Below are positions 1 through 9,778 of a stretch of DNA of 64,000 bases, piece by piece (the stretch's first letter is position 1; every line of letters starts with the position of its first letter). The notes beneath the pieces were generated by a model. It saw only the letters and a program-made list of their open reading frames with translations, was not told the origin of the DNA and searched no databases. The stretch spans positions 65,110 to 129,109 of the forward strand of contig CACMIP010000003.1 of assembly GCA_902613795.1 (NCBI GenBank). Direction: 5' to 3'. This DNA is from an uncultured OCS116 cluster bacterium. GTDB taxonomy: Bacteria > Pseudomonadota > Alphaproteobacteria > Rhizobiales > TMED25. The position numbers and the translations under genes were made by a program.

Positions 1-759
1 GATCAGGTCAATGTGAAAGTGCACAACAAAATACTAACATCGAAATTACTTGTTGCAGCAGATGGAAGAAAATCAACCGTAAAAAAACAACTCAACATTA
101 AGTCAGTATCATGGGACTATAATCAACTTGCACTATCTTGTCTAATTGAGCATTCAAAGAGTAATAAAAATATTGCTGTCGAAAATTTTCTACAGACGGG
201 TCCAATTGCTTTACTTCCAATGGGTAATGGTACTTCCTCTGTAATTTGGTCGGTGAATCGAGATAATATTGACCAAATAAAAAAAATTAGTAATGATGAC
301 TTAAAATTGAATATAGAAAAACAGTTTAAAAATTATATTGGTGAAATTATTAAACTGGATAACTCTGGGTTTTTTGAGCTCAACTTCTCTGTCGTACAAA
401 AATTATACTTCAAAAGATGTGCTATTATTGGTGATGCAGCTCATTCGATTCATCCCCTTGCTGGACAGGGGACTAATTTAGGATTGCGTGATATCATTTG
501 TCTATCTGATAGTATCATTGAAGCCTTTAAGTATGGATTAGATGTTGGTTCGATAAATAATCTTCAAGAATACCAAAGAAAAAGAATGCCTGATATTTTG
601 ACATCAGCACTGGCATATGACGGAATTAACAGGTTATATTCAAATAATATTAGTAGCCTAAATCCCTTAAAAGACTTCATTATTAATCTGGCCGATAGCA
701 TTCCCATCCTCAAAAAGACTCTTGTTAGAGGAGGATCCGGTATATCTATAAAATATTAA
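1..759 (+). CDS. UbiH/Coq6-family FAD-dependent monooxygenase, 5' part outside window
   Basis: This is the C-terminal 252 residues of a flavin-dependent aromatic hydroxylase of the UbiH/UbiF/Coq6 family, which adds hydroxyl groups to the ring of ubiquinone precursors. The frame is open from base 1, so the true start lies upstream; the ATG at 13 is internal. The second FAD motif (AADGRKS) is near nt 55-75 and the third (GDAAHSIHPLAGQG) near nt 430-470; the N-terminal GxGxxG is off the window. The gene ends convergent with the LON-domain gene. Family assignment is firm. Which ring position it hydroxylates (UbiH, UbiF, UbiL type) cannot be told from this fragment. Confidence 0.88.
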   Translation, partial: DQVNVKVHNKILTSKLLVAADGRKSTVKKQLNIKSVSWDYNQLALSCLIEHSKSNKNIAVENFLQTGPIALLPMGNGTSSVIWSVNRDNIDQIKKISNDDLKLNIEKQFKNYIGEIIKLDNSGFFELNFSVVQKLYFKRCAIIGDAAHSIHPLAGQGTNLGLRDIICLSDSIIEAFKYGLDVGSINNLQEYQRKRMPDILTSALAYDGINRLYSNNISSLNPLKDFIINLADSIPILKKTLVRGGSGISIKY

Positions 760-792
760 GTACTAAGCTTACTTGAACACGTGGATTGATGA

Positions 793-1629
793 TTATTTCT
801 GTGGTAACTTTCTTGCTTCAGATGGAAGCATTATAGGGATACCGCTTCTTATAGGGTATGCCAAACCAGCCTTATCAGATATAAGCTCTTGATTTTCTTC
901 ATCATAATCCAGCGGACCAGCGCTAACAGGACAAATCAAAACATTTAATAGTTTCGGGTCAAAATTATTTGTCATTTTATTGAATGAAATTACTTTTTTA
1001 TTATTTCTAGATGCGATTGAAATTTCACTTAGTGCTATTAGAATTTCAGATCTATTCTCTATATTTGTTGCTTCAAGCAGTGCCTGCTTTTCTTTTGCTG
1101 TAAATGGACTGAGCATTGCAAAGGCATTTATTAAAATTTCAGTATCCGTATCGGTTATTACAGACCAGTCAGTCGTTAAGTCATTCACATTTAAGTAGTC
1201 AGAGATAACATTTAGCAACTTTTCTCTGTCAATTGTATCTGTATTATCATCGAGTAGTAGGTCATCATTAAACGCATGATATGTTACCTTCATTTCACGA
1301 TAAGAGGCCTTATTTTCCATCTCTTCGATAATATTAAATCTGCAAATACCTGTTAATTTAACTATTAGTGTGCCATCATCATTTTCAACGTAAGTAGAGA
1401 TCTTCCCAAGGCATCCAACACGCTCTGTATCACTTTTCCTCCTCTTAGATACGGAGGGTTGAATAATACCAATATACTTATTTGTTTTCATTGCATCATC
1501 AATCATTTCTAAATATCTTGGCTCGAATATATTTAGAGGCAATATTGCTTTTGGCAAAAGTACGCATTTATCAAGAGGGAAAATTGGAATAACTTCCGGT
1601 AAATTTTTTATATCAGTTTCTTGGTTCAT
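793..1629 (-). CDS. LON substrate-binding domain protein fused to a C-terminal Trm112/UPF0434-like domain
   Basis: The 278-residue protein has a LON-type N-terminal (substrate-binding) domain at about residues 15-205 (opening [13 protein letters not shown], then [12 protein letters not shown]) and no AAA or protease domain. Residues about 223-272 ([17 protein letters not shown], then [16 protein letters not shown]) match the small Trm112p/UPF0434 (YcaR) family. In other Alphaproteobacteria I know these as two neighbouring genes after thioredoxin; here one uninterrupted frame joins them. Start ATG at 1629 has AGGAG seven bases upstream, which overlaps the TAG stop of the thioredoxin gene, so the two are co-translated. 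The function of stand-alone LON-domain proteins is unknown; Trm112-like proteins support methyltransferases in other organisms. Confidence 0.85.
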   Translation of the reverse strand: MNQETDIKNLPEVIPIFPLDKCVLLPKAILPLNIFEPRYLEMIDDAMKTNKYIGIIQPSVSKRRKSDTERVGCLGKISTYVENDDGTLIVKLTGICRFNIIEEMENKASYREMKVTYHAFNDDLLLDDNTDTIDREKLLNVISDYLNVNDLTTDWSVITDTDTEILINAFAMLSPFTAKEKQALLEATNIENRSEILIALSEISIASRNNKKVISFNKMTNNFDPKLLNVLICPVSAGPLDYDEENQELISDKAGLAYPIRSGIPIMLPSEARKLPQK

Positions 1630-1637
1630 GTATACTC

Positions 1638-2519
1638 CTAGGAAAACAAAATTGCTGATAAATCTTTTCTTTTTTCAACAGTCACAGGATCTGCGAAGCC
1701 CCAAGCTTCAAAAAATTTTAGTAACTGCGTCTGAGCTGCTTTTTCATTCCATTCTCTGTCTATATGAATAGATTTTATTAATAAATCTGCAGCAAGAGAT
1801 TTTTCACCAACGGAATTATAGTAAAGGGATAGATCAATTCTTGATTGATGGTCGCTCGGATTTTCATCTATCTTCTCTTTAAGATTCGATACATTGGTAT
1901 CATCAACAGGCTCACTCTGGGACAACTCAATTGTTGATTTTAGCTGCCTTATTTTCTCATTATTTAATATTTGGGGAGATAAGTTTGCTAGAAATTCATT
2001 TGCAAAATCAAATTTTCCCATCTGCATGTAACAATCAGCTATTTCGAATATGACGTCAATATTATCTGAGTTATCTGTTGCAATTGACTCAAGAATCGTT
2101 AAGGCTTCCTCGTAGTTCTTTTCTTGCTTTAAATTGATTACCTCTTGTAGGAGTTCATCAACCTTTGCACCTTGAGTGCTAGCATGCTTATCAAAAAATT
2201 TTCTAAGTTCATCTTCTGTAATATTACCCATAAAGCCATCAATTGGTTTTTGGTCTTTGAAAGCAAACACAGCAGGTATTGATTGAATACCCATTTGTCC
2301 TGCTATCGCCTGGTTTTCGTCAACATTTACTTTACAGAGTAAGACATTCCCACCAAATTCACTTACAATTTTTTCAAGTGTTGGTGTCAATTGCTTGCAG
2401 GGTCCACACCATGGCGCCCAAAAATCTACGATAACAAGGCTGTGATTTGACGCTTCAATCACGTCTTCAGAGAATGATGCAGTAGTCGTATCTTTTATAA
2501 ATTGGTTAATATCTGTCAT
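1638..2519 (-). CDS. Thioredoxin-fold protein with C-terminal TPR region (CnoX/YbbN-like)
   Basis: A 293-residue cytoplasmic protein with a thioredoxin domain at residues 1-110 and a helical TPR-like region at about 120-290. The active site WAPWCGPC (Cys38, Cys41) is intact, unlike E. coli CnoX/YbbN, where the motif is degenerate, so this version should still be redox active. The TPR part in the family binds client proteins or GroEL as a chaperedoxin. It is the first gene of a two-gene unit with the LON/Trm112 fusion downstream (8-nt gap). A plain trxA label is possible, but the length of nearly 300 residues argues for the YbbN-type family. Confidence 0.9.
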   Translation of the reverse strand: MTDINQFIKDTTTASFSEDVIEASNHSLVIVDFWAPWCGPCKQLTPTLEKIVSEFGGNVLLCKVNVDENQAIAGQMGIQSIPAVFAFKDQKPIDGFMGNITEDELRKFFDKHASTQGAKVDELLQEVINLKQEKNYEEALTILESIATDNSDNIDVIFEIADCYMQMGKFDFANEFLANLSPQILNNEKIRQLKSTIELSQSEPVDDTNVSNLKEKIDENPSDHQSRIDLSLYYNSVGEKSLAADLLIKSIHIDREWNEKAAQTQLLKFFEAWGFADPVTVEKRKDLSAILFS

Positions 2520-2641
2520 AATAAAGTATCCATTCTAGACTTCTTCTATATAATAAGTAATAGCACAAAATCAATCACATTTAATGAATTATTTGCTAGT
2601 AAAATATACTAAATCCATATATAAAATTAGGTGTTTAATAA

Positions 2642-2716
2642 GCGGGCGTAGCTCAGTGGTAGAGCACAACCTTGCCAAGGTTGGGGTCGTGAGTTCGAAT
2701 CTCATCGCCCGCTCCA
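2642..2716 (+). tRNA. tRNA-Gly (GCC)
   Basis: A full cloverleaf folds by eye: acceptor GCGGGCG (2642-2648) with CGCCCGC (2706-2712), D arm GCTC/GAGC, anticodon stem CAACC/GGTTG around loop TTGCCAA with anticodon GCC at 2674-2676, and T arm GTGAG-TTCGAAT-CTCAT. Discriminator T2713 is followed by an encoded CCA (2714-2716). It reads GGC/GGU glycine codons. It stands alone between the divergent thioredoxin gene and the dihydropyrimidinase-like gene, 47 nt ahead of the latter, so read-through into that gene is possible. Confidence 0.97.
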
Positions 2717-2763
2717 TCATCAAAACTTCAAATCCAATATTTTCTCTGTTGAGGTTTTAGAAA

Positions 2764-4173
2764 ATGTCATCTCAAAAAATTTTAATTAAAAATGGAACTG
2801 TTGTCCATTCTGATAAGGTCGAAGTCACTGATGTTCTAATAGAGGATCAGATCATAGAGAGAATAGAGAATAATATATGTGTATCGGTTGATAGAGAAAT
2901 TGATGCAGCAAATAAATTAGTACTACCGGGTGGCGTCGATAGTCATTGTCATATTGAGCAGAGATCAGCATCTGGTTTAGTAAATTCTGACACATTTCTT
3001 TCTGGAACAACTGCGGCCGCACTCGGGGGAAATACAACTGTTATACCATTTGCAGCTCAGTATGAGGGGGACTCCCTGACAAACATTGTTCAAGAATATC
3101 ACGAGCTAGCTGAAAATAATGCTATTGTAGATTATTCCATGCACATGATCATTGCTGGACCGTCAGATGATGTTATTGATTTTCAGCTGCCAAAGCTGAT
3201 CAGCGAAGGCCATAGCTCAATAAAGATATTCATGACTTATGACAGGTTAAAAATCGATGATAATAGTATTCATAGGATACTTGAGCAGGCAAAACAATGC
3301 GGTGCGATGGTTTCAGTACATGCTGAAAATCATGAAATGATTACAAAAAAAGTAAAAGAATTGCTTAATAGTGATTGTACGCACCCAAAGTATCACACAG
3401 ATAGTCATCCGGTGGATGGTGAAGTAGACGCTTTTAAGAGGATCATAAAAATGTCCGAAGAGACAAAACAGCCAGTAATGATTTTTCATGTTTCCTCTGA
3501 AAAAGGTCTTAATGAAATAAAAAAAGGTAAGTTAAGGGGGGTTCATTTTTTTGCTGAAACATGTACTCAATACCTCTCTTTGGACTCAAGTCTGCTCAGC
3601 CAATCTAATATAAAAGAAGCTGCAAAGTGGATCTGCAGTCCACCAGTCCGTGATAAGAGTGACTCTGAGGCATTATGGCATGGTATTGAGGGGAAGGTTC
3701 TCGATTTAGTATCTTCCGATCACGCACCATATAGTTTTGATGAAAAAGGTAAGTTTTTTATGGGTAATAATCCAAGCTTTAAAGAAATACCAAATGGTAT
3801 GCCAGGGCTCCATTGGAGATTGCCAATTATTCTCAATAAGGTATTGAGAAAACAGTGCAACTTAGATTTGCATGATTTTATTCGGATTACCTCAACAATG
3901 CCTGCAAAAATATATGGTCTTTATCCTAAAAAAGGTGAAATTAGGATTGGTTCCGATGCTGATATTACAATCTGGAACAAAGATAAAAAAGTTACACTCA
4001 CAGACGAGATGGTTGTTGATGGGTCAAAATATAACCCATACTGCGGATTTGAAGTATTTTGCTGGCCCGACGAAGTATTATTGAGGGGACATACAATTGT
4101 CAAAAATAATAAAATCATGGGAAAACAAAATATAGGTAAATTTTTGCCAACAAAGCTAAGCGGTTATATTTGA
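2764..4173 (+). CDS. Dihydropyrimidinase/hydantoinase-family cyclic amidohydrolase
   Basis: A 469-residue binuclear metal hydrolase that opens cyclic amides such as dihydrouracil or hydantoins. All expected metal ligands are visible: HCH in GGVDSHCHIEQ, the carbamylated lysine in SSIKIFMTYD, histidines in VSVHAEN and MIFHVSSE, and the aspartate in SSDHAPY. Length fits the dihydropyrimidinase/phenylhydantoinase group (about 460-480). The segment after the first motif (IEQRSASGLVNSD) differs from the usual LEMPFGG-type sequence, so the substrate may not be dihydropyrimidine. GAGG lies nine bases before ATG 2764. It is not next to other pyrimidine breakdown genes here. It ends convergent with purH, three bases away. 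Confidence 0.85.
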   Translation: MSSQKILIKNGTVVHSDKVEVTDVLIEDQIIERIENNICVSVDREIDAANKLVLPGGVDSHCHIEQRSASGLVNSDTFLSGTTAAALGGNTTVIPFAAQYEGDSLTNIVQEYHELAENNAIVDYSMHMIIAGPSDDVIDFQLPKLISEGHSSIKIFMTYDRLKIDDNSIHRILEQAKQCGAMVSVHAENHEMITKKVKELLNSDCTHPKYHTDSHPVDGEVDAFKRIIKMSEETKQPVMIFHVSSEKGLNEIKKGKLRGVHFFAETCTQYLSLDSSLLSQSNIKEAAKWICSPPVRDKSDSEALWHGIEGKVLDLVSSDHAPYSFDEKGKFFMGNNPSFKEIPNGMPGLHWRLPIILNKVLRKQCNLDLHDFIRITSTMPAKIYGLYPKKGEIRIGSDADITIWNKDKKVTLTDEMVVDGSKYNPYCGFEVFCWPDEVLLRGHTIVKNNKIMGKQNIGKFLPTKLSGYI

Positions 4174-4176
4174 TTG

Positions 4177-5745
4177 TTAGTGCTTAAAATGTCTGTAACC
4201 AGTGAAAACCATTGACAGACCAGCATTATTTGCTGTTTCGATAACCTCTTTGTCTCGAATCGAACCGCCAGGTTGGATTACAGCGACTGCACCAAATTTG
4301 ATGGCTTCATCCAATCCATCAGAAAATGGAAAAAATGCATCAGATGCAATGACACATCCAGTTCTTTGTTTTTCATCATTAATATTCTCATAAAATTTCT
4401 GTATTGCAATTTTTGATGAGTCGACGCGACTCGTTTGACCCGCTCCGATGCCAATTGTCTTCATATTCTTTACATAAACAATAGCATTAGATTTTACATG
4501 CTTTACAACCTTGAATGCGAATATCAAATCTCTTATCTGCTCAGAATTAGGTTTGTTAGAAGTGACAGTCTTTAGTTCACTTTCATCAATTATAAATTGG
4601 TCTCTGTCCTGGACTAAATAGCCTCCATAGACTGACTTAAGTATTTTGTTATCTGATTTTTCATTATTGATTGTGTTAAACTTTATTACTCTGAGATTTT
4701 GTTTATCAGATAGAACCTTTAAAGCATCATCAGTGAAACCAGGGGCTATTACAACTTCTGAAAATATTTTTACAATTTCAGCTGCAGTGTCTGCATCAAT
4801 AGTAACATTAGCTATTAAAATACCTCCAAAAGCGCTCGTTGGATCACAAGATAGTGCATCAATATATGAGGCAAATAATGTCTCTTTCTGGGCGACACCA
4901 CATGGGTTAGCGTGTTTGATTATGGCAAATGTGGGGCTATCTTTCTTAAAATCGTCAATCAACTGCAGAGCTGCATCAATATCATTAATATTATTATAAG
5001 ATAACTCTTTCCCTTGTAATTGTTCGATGGAACCAAGCCCACTTTTTGAATTAATTTGTAATCCACCTGATTGATGTGGGTTTTCACCATACCTTAATTT
5101 TTTTTCGCTTATTATTTTATCGGATGACCAATTTTTCTGATCTGGGCTGAGATAGTTTTCAAACCAGTTTGAAATTATCTTGTCATAATTATAGGTTAAT
5201 TTGAAAGCTTCAGCTGCGAGCGACATTCTTTCACTTAATGATAATCCTCCATTTATCTCTAATTTTCTTATTAGATCATCGTATGCACCAGTGTGAGTTA
5301 GTACCGACACTCTTGGGTAATTTTTTGCGGACGCTCTTATCATCGAAGGCCCCCCGATATCAATATTTTCAATAATTTCAGCAACGTTTTCTGTGGTTTC
5401 GACAATTTTTTGGAAAGGGTATAAGTTTACAACCACAAGGTCAAATTCCTCTATATTAAATTCTTTTATTGTTTCCTTGTCATCTGAATTATTCAATCTT
5501 GAGAGCAAGCCTGCGTATATATTTGGATGTAATGTTTTAACTCGACCACCCAAGACCTCGGGGAATTTTGTGATTTCATCTATTTGAGTGACTTTAATAT
5601 TATTATCAACTAGTAATCTTGCTGTACCCCCTGTGGAGACAATTTCAATACCAAGTTCTGCAAGGCTTTTAGCAAGCTTTACTATATCCGTTTTATCAAA
5701 GACACTAATGAGAGCACGTTTTATCTTAATAATATTATCATTCAT
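4177..5745 (-). CDS. purH: Bifunctional AICAR formyltransferase / IMP cyclohydrolase
   Basis: The 522-residue enzyme does the last two steps of IMP synthesis: formyl transfer to AICAR and ring closure. The N-terminal MGS-like cyclohydrolase domain (about residues 8-200; ALISVFDKTDIVKLAKSL, VSTGGTARLL) and the C-terminal transformylase domain (LRYGENPHQ, KHANPCGVAQ, ending VFTGYRHFKH) are both complete. It is the last gene of a probable unit with rsmB-like and cupin genes upstream (39-nt gap to the cupin). The rsmB-purH proximity is common in Alphaproteobacteria. Confidence 0.97.
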   Translation of the reverse strand: MNDNIIKIKRALISVFDKTDIVKLAKSLAELGIEIVSTGGTARLLVDNNIKVTQIDEITKFPEVLGGRVKTLHPNIYAGLLSRLNNSDDKETIKEFNIEEFDLVVVNLYPFQKIVETTENVAEIIENIDIGGPSMIRASAKNYPRVSVLTHTGAYDDLIRKLEINGGLSLSERMSLAAEAFKLTYNYDKIISNWFENYLSPDQKNWSSDKIISEKKLRYGENPHQSGGLQINSKSGLGSIEQLQGKELSYNNINDIDAALQLIDDFKKDSPTFAIIKHANPCGVAQKETLFASYIDALSCDPTSAFGGILIANVTIDADTAAEIVKIFSEVVIAPGFTDDALKVLSDKQNLRVIKFNTINNEKSDNKILKSVYGGYLVQDRDQFIIDESELKTVTSNKPNSEQIRDLIFAFKVVKHVKSNAIVYVKNMKTIGIGAGQTSRVDSSKIAIQKFYENINDEKQRTGCVIASDAFFPFSDGLDEAIKFGAVAVIQPGGSIRDKEVIETANNAGLSMVFTGYRHFKH

Positions 5746-5784
5746 ACACGATCATTTCCTCGAAGCTTGAGTTACACATTAAAG

Positions 5785-6180
5785 CTATTCTTGCATCTCA
5801 AGTTTTTCTATTAGTTCATCAATATTAGTCACATCAGTGTAATCTTCACTCAAACCACCCGTTCCTGATTTATTTTTACATGCAAAGAATGTGCATTCAT
5901 CGTCTAATAGACGTATACCATGCACGGTATTTCTTGGAATAAAAATTAAATCACCAGCATCCGCGGTTGTTGTCTCATCTCCCAGTAAGACCGCCAGTTT
6001 ACCAGAGAGAATATATATCCATTGTTCGTCATTCGGGTGATAGTGAGGTGGCGGAACATCGCCTTTTTTGTATGTTACAATGCCTACTTTAAGAAGATCC
6101 CCAGCATATTGGATCATTTTGATGTGTGGTCTTACAACATCTGGCGTGGCTTCCATTTCATCTTTTCGGAAAATCGGCAT
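5785..6180 (-). CDS. Small single-domain cupin protein
   Basis: A 131-residue protein with one conserved cupin barrel. The metal-binding first motif is GDVPPPHYHPNDEQWIYILSG (two histidines and a glutamate spaced as in the family) and the second is AGDLIFIPRNTVHG. The ATG at 6180 is preferred over the in-frame TTG just upstream because AGGAG sits seven bases before the ATG. It lies between the rsmB-like gene and purH on the same strand. No substrate can be inferred; such cupins include isomerases, decarboxylases and sensors. Confidence 0.8.
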   Translation of the reverse strand: MPIFRKDEMEATPDVVRPHIKMIQYAGDLLKVGIVTYKKGDVPPPHYHPNDEQWIYILSGKLAVLLGDETTTADAGDLIFIPRNTVHGIRLLDDECTFFACKNKSGTGGLSEDYTDVTNIDELIEKLEMQE

Positions 6181-6219
6181 CAAACTACTCCTAATCTTTA
6201 TAATTGCAAGTTAATACTA

Positions 6220-7548
6220 TTATTTTTTCTGAAGAATGGAAATAAAGAAACCATCATTTCCACCATCCCCTATTGTATTGGGCAAAATCCGTAAATAACC
6301 ATTGGGGTGAATAAATTCTTGAGATATAACAAAATCCTTTTCATGAATTTTTCTCAATTCAATGTCATCTCTTTCATCGAGGATCCTATCAATTTGGTAT
6401 TCTCCTTCCTCTTTTTCTAATGAGCATGTGCAATATAGGAGAAAACCACCTTTTTTAAGAAGTTTAATTCCATTAATAAGTAATTTATGTTGAAGATTTA
6501 TGAGATAATCTAGATTATGGCTTTTTCTTCTCAATATGTCTGGGTTCCGTCTGATGACGCCAGTCGAACTGCATGGTGCATCGATCAAGACTCCATCATA
6601 TTTTAATTTTGAGCTCCATTTTGTGCCGTCAGCATGAATAATATCTGCTTCAAAGTTCAGTCTTTTAAGGTTTATTCTTAAAAGGCTTATCCGATCGATA
6701 CTGCTCTCAATTGCTGTAACTTTTGCTCCAGCGTCAATTAAATTTGCTGTTTTACCTCCAGGTGCCGCACAAAGATCAACAATGTTTTTGTTACTAATTT
6801 CATTTTGAATAATTCGAACGGGTATGGATGCAGCAACATCTTGGACCCACCACTTGCCTTCATGATAGTATTTTATATCTGGAATAAATCCATACTTTTT
6901 GAAACGAATATTTCTTGGTGCAATACTTTGCCCACCAAGATCTTTAGCAATTTTTTCATCAATTTTTTTTAATGTTATATCTAAAGGTGGAATATTGAGT
7001 AATGAGCTCGCTATTTGATTTATTTCATCAGATGAATAATAGTTTTTCCATCTATCTATCATCCATTTGGGGATTAGTTCTAAGTTATCAAATTGATCAT
7101 CAGTATATTTTTCAATGTCATCACTCACTCTGCGGAGCACGGCATTTACAAGATTTTTTAATTTATATGATTTTTTATCATTTTTAGTTTGTATTATCGC
7201 AAGATTAACCGCGGCATAGGGTGGGGACTGCATAAAAATTAATTGGCATATGGCAGTCATCATAATTAAATGAATTCGGGGGGAATGACTATGAACCGAT
7301 TTTTTCAGGTAATTATATAAAACCTGCTCAATGTGCCCCCATCGTCTGAGGGTTGTCATGACTATTGATTTACAAAGCGCAATATCCTCTTTAGGTAAAT
7401 TCCGATAATTCTCTTTTTTGAGGTAAAACTCTAGTCGGTCGTCTGGGCTTACATTTCTTCGAACCACCTCATCCAATATATCCAACGCCAGTGCTCTAGG
7501 GATATATCCCTTTTCTTGAGGTTTTACTGTCTTCTTTGTGGGGCTCAT
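6220..7548 (-). CDS. rsmB: RsmB-family 16S rRNA (cytosine-C5) methyltransferase
   Basis: The 442-residue protein has an N-terminal NusB-like RNA-binding domain (about residues 14-150) and a C-terminal SAM-dependent RNA m5C methyltransferase domain. Visible motifs are the SAM site VDLCAAPGGKTANL, motif IV DAPCSSTGVIRRNPD and motif VI YCTCSLEKEEGE, giving both the PC and TC cysteines used in catalysis. It modifies 16S rRNA (C967 in E. coli numbering for RsmB). It starts divergently from the DUF1674 gene, and the cupin and purH follow. Confidence 0.92.
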   Translation of the reverse strand: MSPTKKTVKPQEKGYIPRALALDILDEVVRRNVSPDDRLEFYLKKENYRNLPKEDIALCKSIVMTTLRRWGHIEQVLYNYLKKSVHSHSPRIHLIMMTAICQLIFMQSPPYAAVNLAIIQTKNDKKSYKLKNLVNAVLRRVSDDIEKYTDDQFDNLELIPKWMIDRWKNYYSSDEINQIASSLLNIPPLDITLKKIDEKIAKDLGGQSIAPRNIRFKKYGFIPDIKYYHEGKWWVQDVAASIPVRIIQNEISNKNIVDLCAAPGGKTANLIDAGAKVTAIESSIDRISLLRINLKRLNFEADIIHADGTKWSSKLKYDGVLIDAPCSSTGVIRRNPDILRRKSHNLDYLINLQHKLLINGIKLLKKGGFLLYCTCSLEKEEGEYQIDRILDERDDIELRKIHEKDFVISQEFIHPNGYLRILPNTIGDGGNDGFFISILQKK

Positions 7549-7609
7549 ATTTAATTTTTTTTTTTATTAATTATATTTATACTTATTGATGTAACAATAA
7601 TAAAAGATA
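7549..7609. promoter_or_regulatory. Divergent intergenic region rsmB / DUF1674
   Basis: A 61-nt A+T-rich gap holding both start regions. It contains an 11-T run on the + strand just outside the rsmB start and no clear palindrome. Both promoters must overlap here or lie inside neighbouring genes; no convincing -35/-10 pair could be chosen by eye. Confidence 0.35.
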
Positions 7610-7795
7610 ATGTCAGAAAATAATAAAAATAAACTTTCACCTGCAGCAAAGAGAGCTCTTAAGGAAGCAGATGAAAGAAGAAAAGAAAATAGTAGAAAAA
7701 TAACCGAAATGCCAAAAGAAATTGATGGACCAGAGGGGCCCGAACCCACACGATATGGAGACTGGGAAAAAAAGGGAATAGCCTCTGACTTCTGA
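7610..7795 (+). CDS. DUF1674 / SDHAF4-like small protein (probable succinate dehydrogenase assembly factor)
   Basis: A 61-residue highly charged soluble protein. Its C-terminal half, IDGPEGPEPTRYGDWEKKG followed by IASDF, is the hallmark of DUF1674, the family that contains mitochondrial SDHAF4/Sdh8, which binds flavinylated SdhA during complex II assembly. The bacterial role is inferred from that homology. It starts opposite the rsmB-like gene, a neighbourhood seen for this family in other Alphaproteobacteria, and ends one base before the acs stop. The sdhCDAB operon lies in this window about 44 kb away. The family call is strong because of the invariant GPEPTRYGDWE motif. Confidence 0.9.
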   Translation: MSENNKNKLSPAAKRALKEADERRKENSRKITEMPKEIDGPEGPEPTRYGDWEKKGIASDF

Positions 7796-9751
7796 TTATT
7801 TATTCTTTCTATTACTAATCAGATCATCAACAACTGTTGGATCGGCGAGTGTTGAGGTATCGCCTAAATCACCAAAATTATTTTCAGCAATTTTGCGCAA
7901 GATACGACGCATAATTTTTCCTGACCGCGTTTTTGGCAAGGATGGTGTTATCTGTATGTGATCCGGTGAAGCAATTGGTCCAATTACATCTCTAACAGTG
8001 CCATTAAGCTCTTTTGAAATTGCATCATCTTCAAAGTCAACACCAGCTTTCAGAGTAACGAAAGCATAGATACCCTGACCCTTAATATTGTGAGGGAACC
8101 CAACGACTGCAGACTCGGATACTTTTTTGTTTGAGACAAGAGCGGACTCCACTTCTGCAGTCCCGAGCCTATGACCTGAAACATTTATAACGTCATCAAC
8201 TCTGCCTGTTATCCAGTAGTATCCATCTGAGTCTCTCCGGCATCCGTCACCTGTAAAATACATTTCTTCGTATGTTGAAAAATATGTGCTTTCGAATCTT
8301 TTGTGATCACCATATACTGTCCGCATTTGTCCCGGCCATGAGTCGCATACGACTAAATTGCCACTGCATTCATTGTCTAAAATTTTCCCATCAGCATCAA
8401 CGATTGCAGGTTGTATTCCGAAAAAAGGCAATGTTGCAGACCCGGGTTTTTGATCAATTGCTCCTGGTAGAGGCGATATCATTATACCACCTGTCTCCGT
8501 TTGCCACCATGTGTCAACTATTGGAGATTTTGCATCGCCAACAACATTGAAATACCAATTCCACGCTTCAGGATTAATTGGTTCACCGACAGTTCCTAAA
8601 AGCCGCAAACTGGATCGGTCTGTGCATTTAACATACTCATCACCGGCCCCCATGAGAGCTCTAATAGCGGTTGGGGCGGTGTAGAAAATATTAACTGAAT
8701 ACTTATCAATAATTTCCCAGCATCTTGATGCATTTGGGTGGTTTGGAAGGCCCTCATACATTACTACAGTTGCAGCATTAGAGAGAGGTCCATAAACGAT
8801 GTAACTGTGACCGGTAATCCACCCGACATCAGCAGCGCACCAATAAATATCATCAGGTTTGTAATCAAAAATATATTGGTGTGTAATTGATGCGTAGACT
8901 ATATAACCGCCTGATGTATGAAGAACCCCTTTAGGTTTCCCTGTCGAGCCAGAGGTATATAAAATAAAGAGCGGGTCTTCTGCTGCCATTTCTTCAGGAG
9001 GGCAAGAGTCTGATACTTTTTCTATTTCTTCATGATACCATGTGTCAATAGATGGATCCCACGAAATTTTATTTCCAGTTCTTTGAATCACTAGCGATTT
9101 TTCAACCTCTGTCCCAAGTCCATTAGCAATCTTGATCGCAGCATCGACATTTGCCTTGAGGGGTATAATTTTCCCACCACGTATTCCTTCATCTGCGGTA
9201 ATAATTATTTTTGATTTACAATCATGAATTCGTCCAGCAAGAGCTTCGGGAGAGAATCCACCAAAAACAACCGAGTGTATTGCACCGATTCTTGCACAAG
9301 CAAGCATTGCAAAGGTTGCTTCTGGTATCATTGGCATATATATGGTGACCCGGTCACCCTTTTTTGTGCCGAGATTTTTTAAAACATTTCCAAATTTAGA
9401 TACTTCTTCGTAGAGTTGCTGGTATGTATAAATACGAGTTATCTCACCATCATCACTCTCCCAAATAATTGCTTTTTTTTGGGGATTATCTTTTATATGA
9501 CGATCAATACAATTTGCAGAAATATTTAATGTACCATCTTCAAACCACTGAATGCTTATATTATTTTTTTTATAAGATGTATTTTTGACTTTTGTGTATG
9601 GTTTGATCCAATCAATTCTTTGACCATGTTTACCCCAAAAAATTTCAGGTGACTTAATGCTTTCTGCGTAAAGATCATCATATGTCTCTCTATTAATGTG
9701 AGAATTTTCTGACCAAGCTTTGCTAACTTTATTTCCTATAAAATTATTCAT
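7796..9751 (-). CDS. acs: Acetyl-CoA synthetase (AMP-forming)
   Basis: The 651-residue length matches Acs. It activates acetate to acetyl-AMP and then acetyl-CoA. The ATP-binding P-loop-like motif [14 protein letters not shown], the adenylation motif [10 protein letters not shown] and the C-terminal catalytic lysine motif [12 protein letters not shown] (the site of acetyl-regulation in the family) are all present. The start [15 protein letters not shown] resembles the family's acetyl-CoA synthetase N-terminal extension. It sits last in a − strand row tsaD-gpsA-EVE-acs with 27 nt between it and the EVE gene; operon membership is possible but not proved. Confidence 0.96.
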   Translation of the reverse strand: MNNFIGNKVSKAWSENSHINRETYDDLYAESIKSPEIFWGKHGQRIDWIKPYTKVKNTSYKKNNISIQWFEDGTLNISANCIDRHIKDNPQKKAIIWESDDGEITRIYTYQQLYEEVSKFGNVLKNLGTKKGDRVTIYMPMIPEATFAMLACARIGAIHSVVFGGFSPEALAGRIHDCKSKIIITADEGIRGGKIIPLKANVDAAIKIANGLGTEVEKSLVIQRTGNKISWDPSIDTWYHEEIEKVSDSCPPEEMAAEDPLFILYTSGSTGKPKGVLHTSGGYIVYASITHQYIFDYKPDDIYWCAADVGWITGHSYIVYGPLSNAATVVMYEGLPNHPNASRCWEIIDKYSVNIFYTAPTAIRALMGAGDEYVKCTDRSSLRLLGTVGEPINPEAWNWYFNVVGDAKSPIVDTWWQTETGGIMISPLPGAIDQKPGSATLPFFGIQPAIVDADGKILDNECSGNLVVCDSWPGQMRTVYGDHKRFESTYFSTYEEMYFTGDGCRRDSDGYYWITGRVDDVINVSGHRLGTAEVESALVSNKKVSESAVVGFPHNIKGQGIYAFVTLKAGVDFEDDAISKELNGTVRDVIGPIASPDHIQITPSLPKTRSGKIMRRILRKIAENNFGDLGDTSTLADPTVVDDLISNRKNK

Positions 9752-9778
9752 TTTTATTAATCATCATTTATAATTCTT

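Noticed and set aside
1..759. A short complete gene starting at the ATG at 13
   Set aside because: The frame is open to base 1 and the protein lacks the N-terminal FAD-binding motif of the family, so it is a truncated view of a longer gene.
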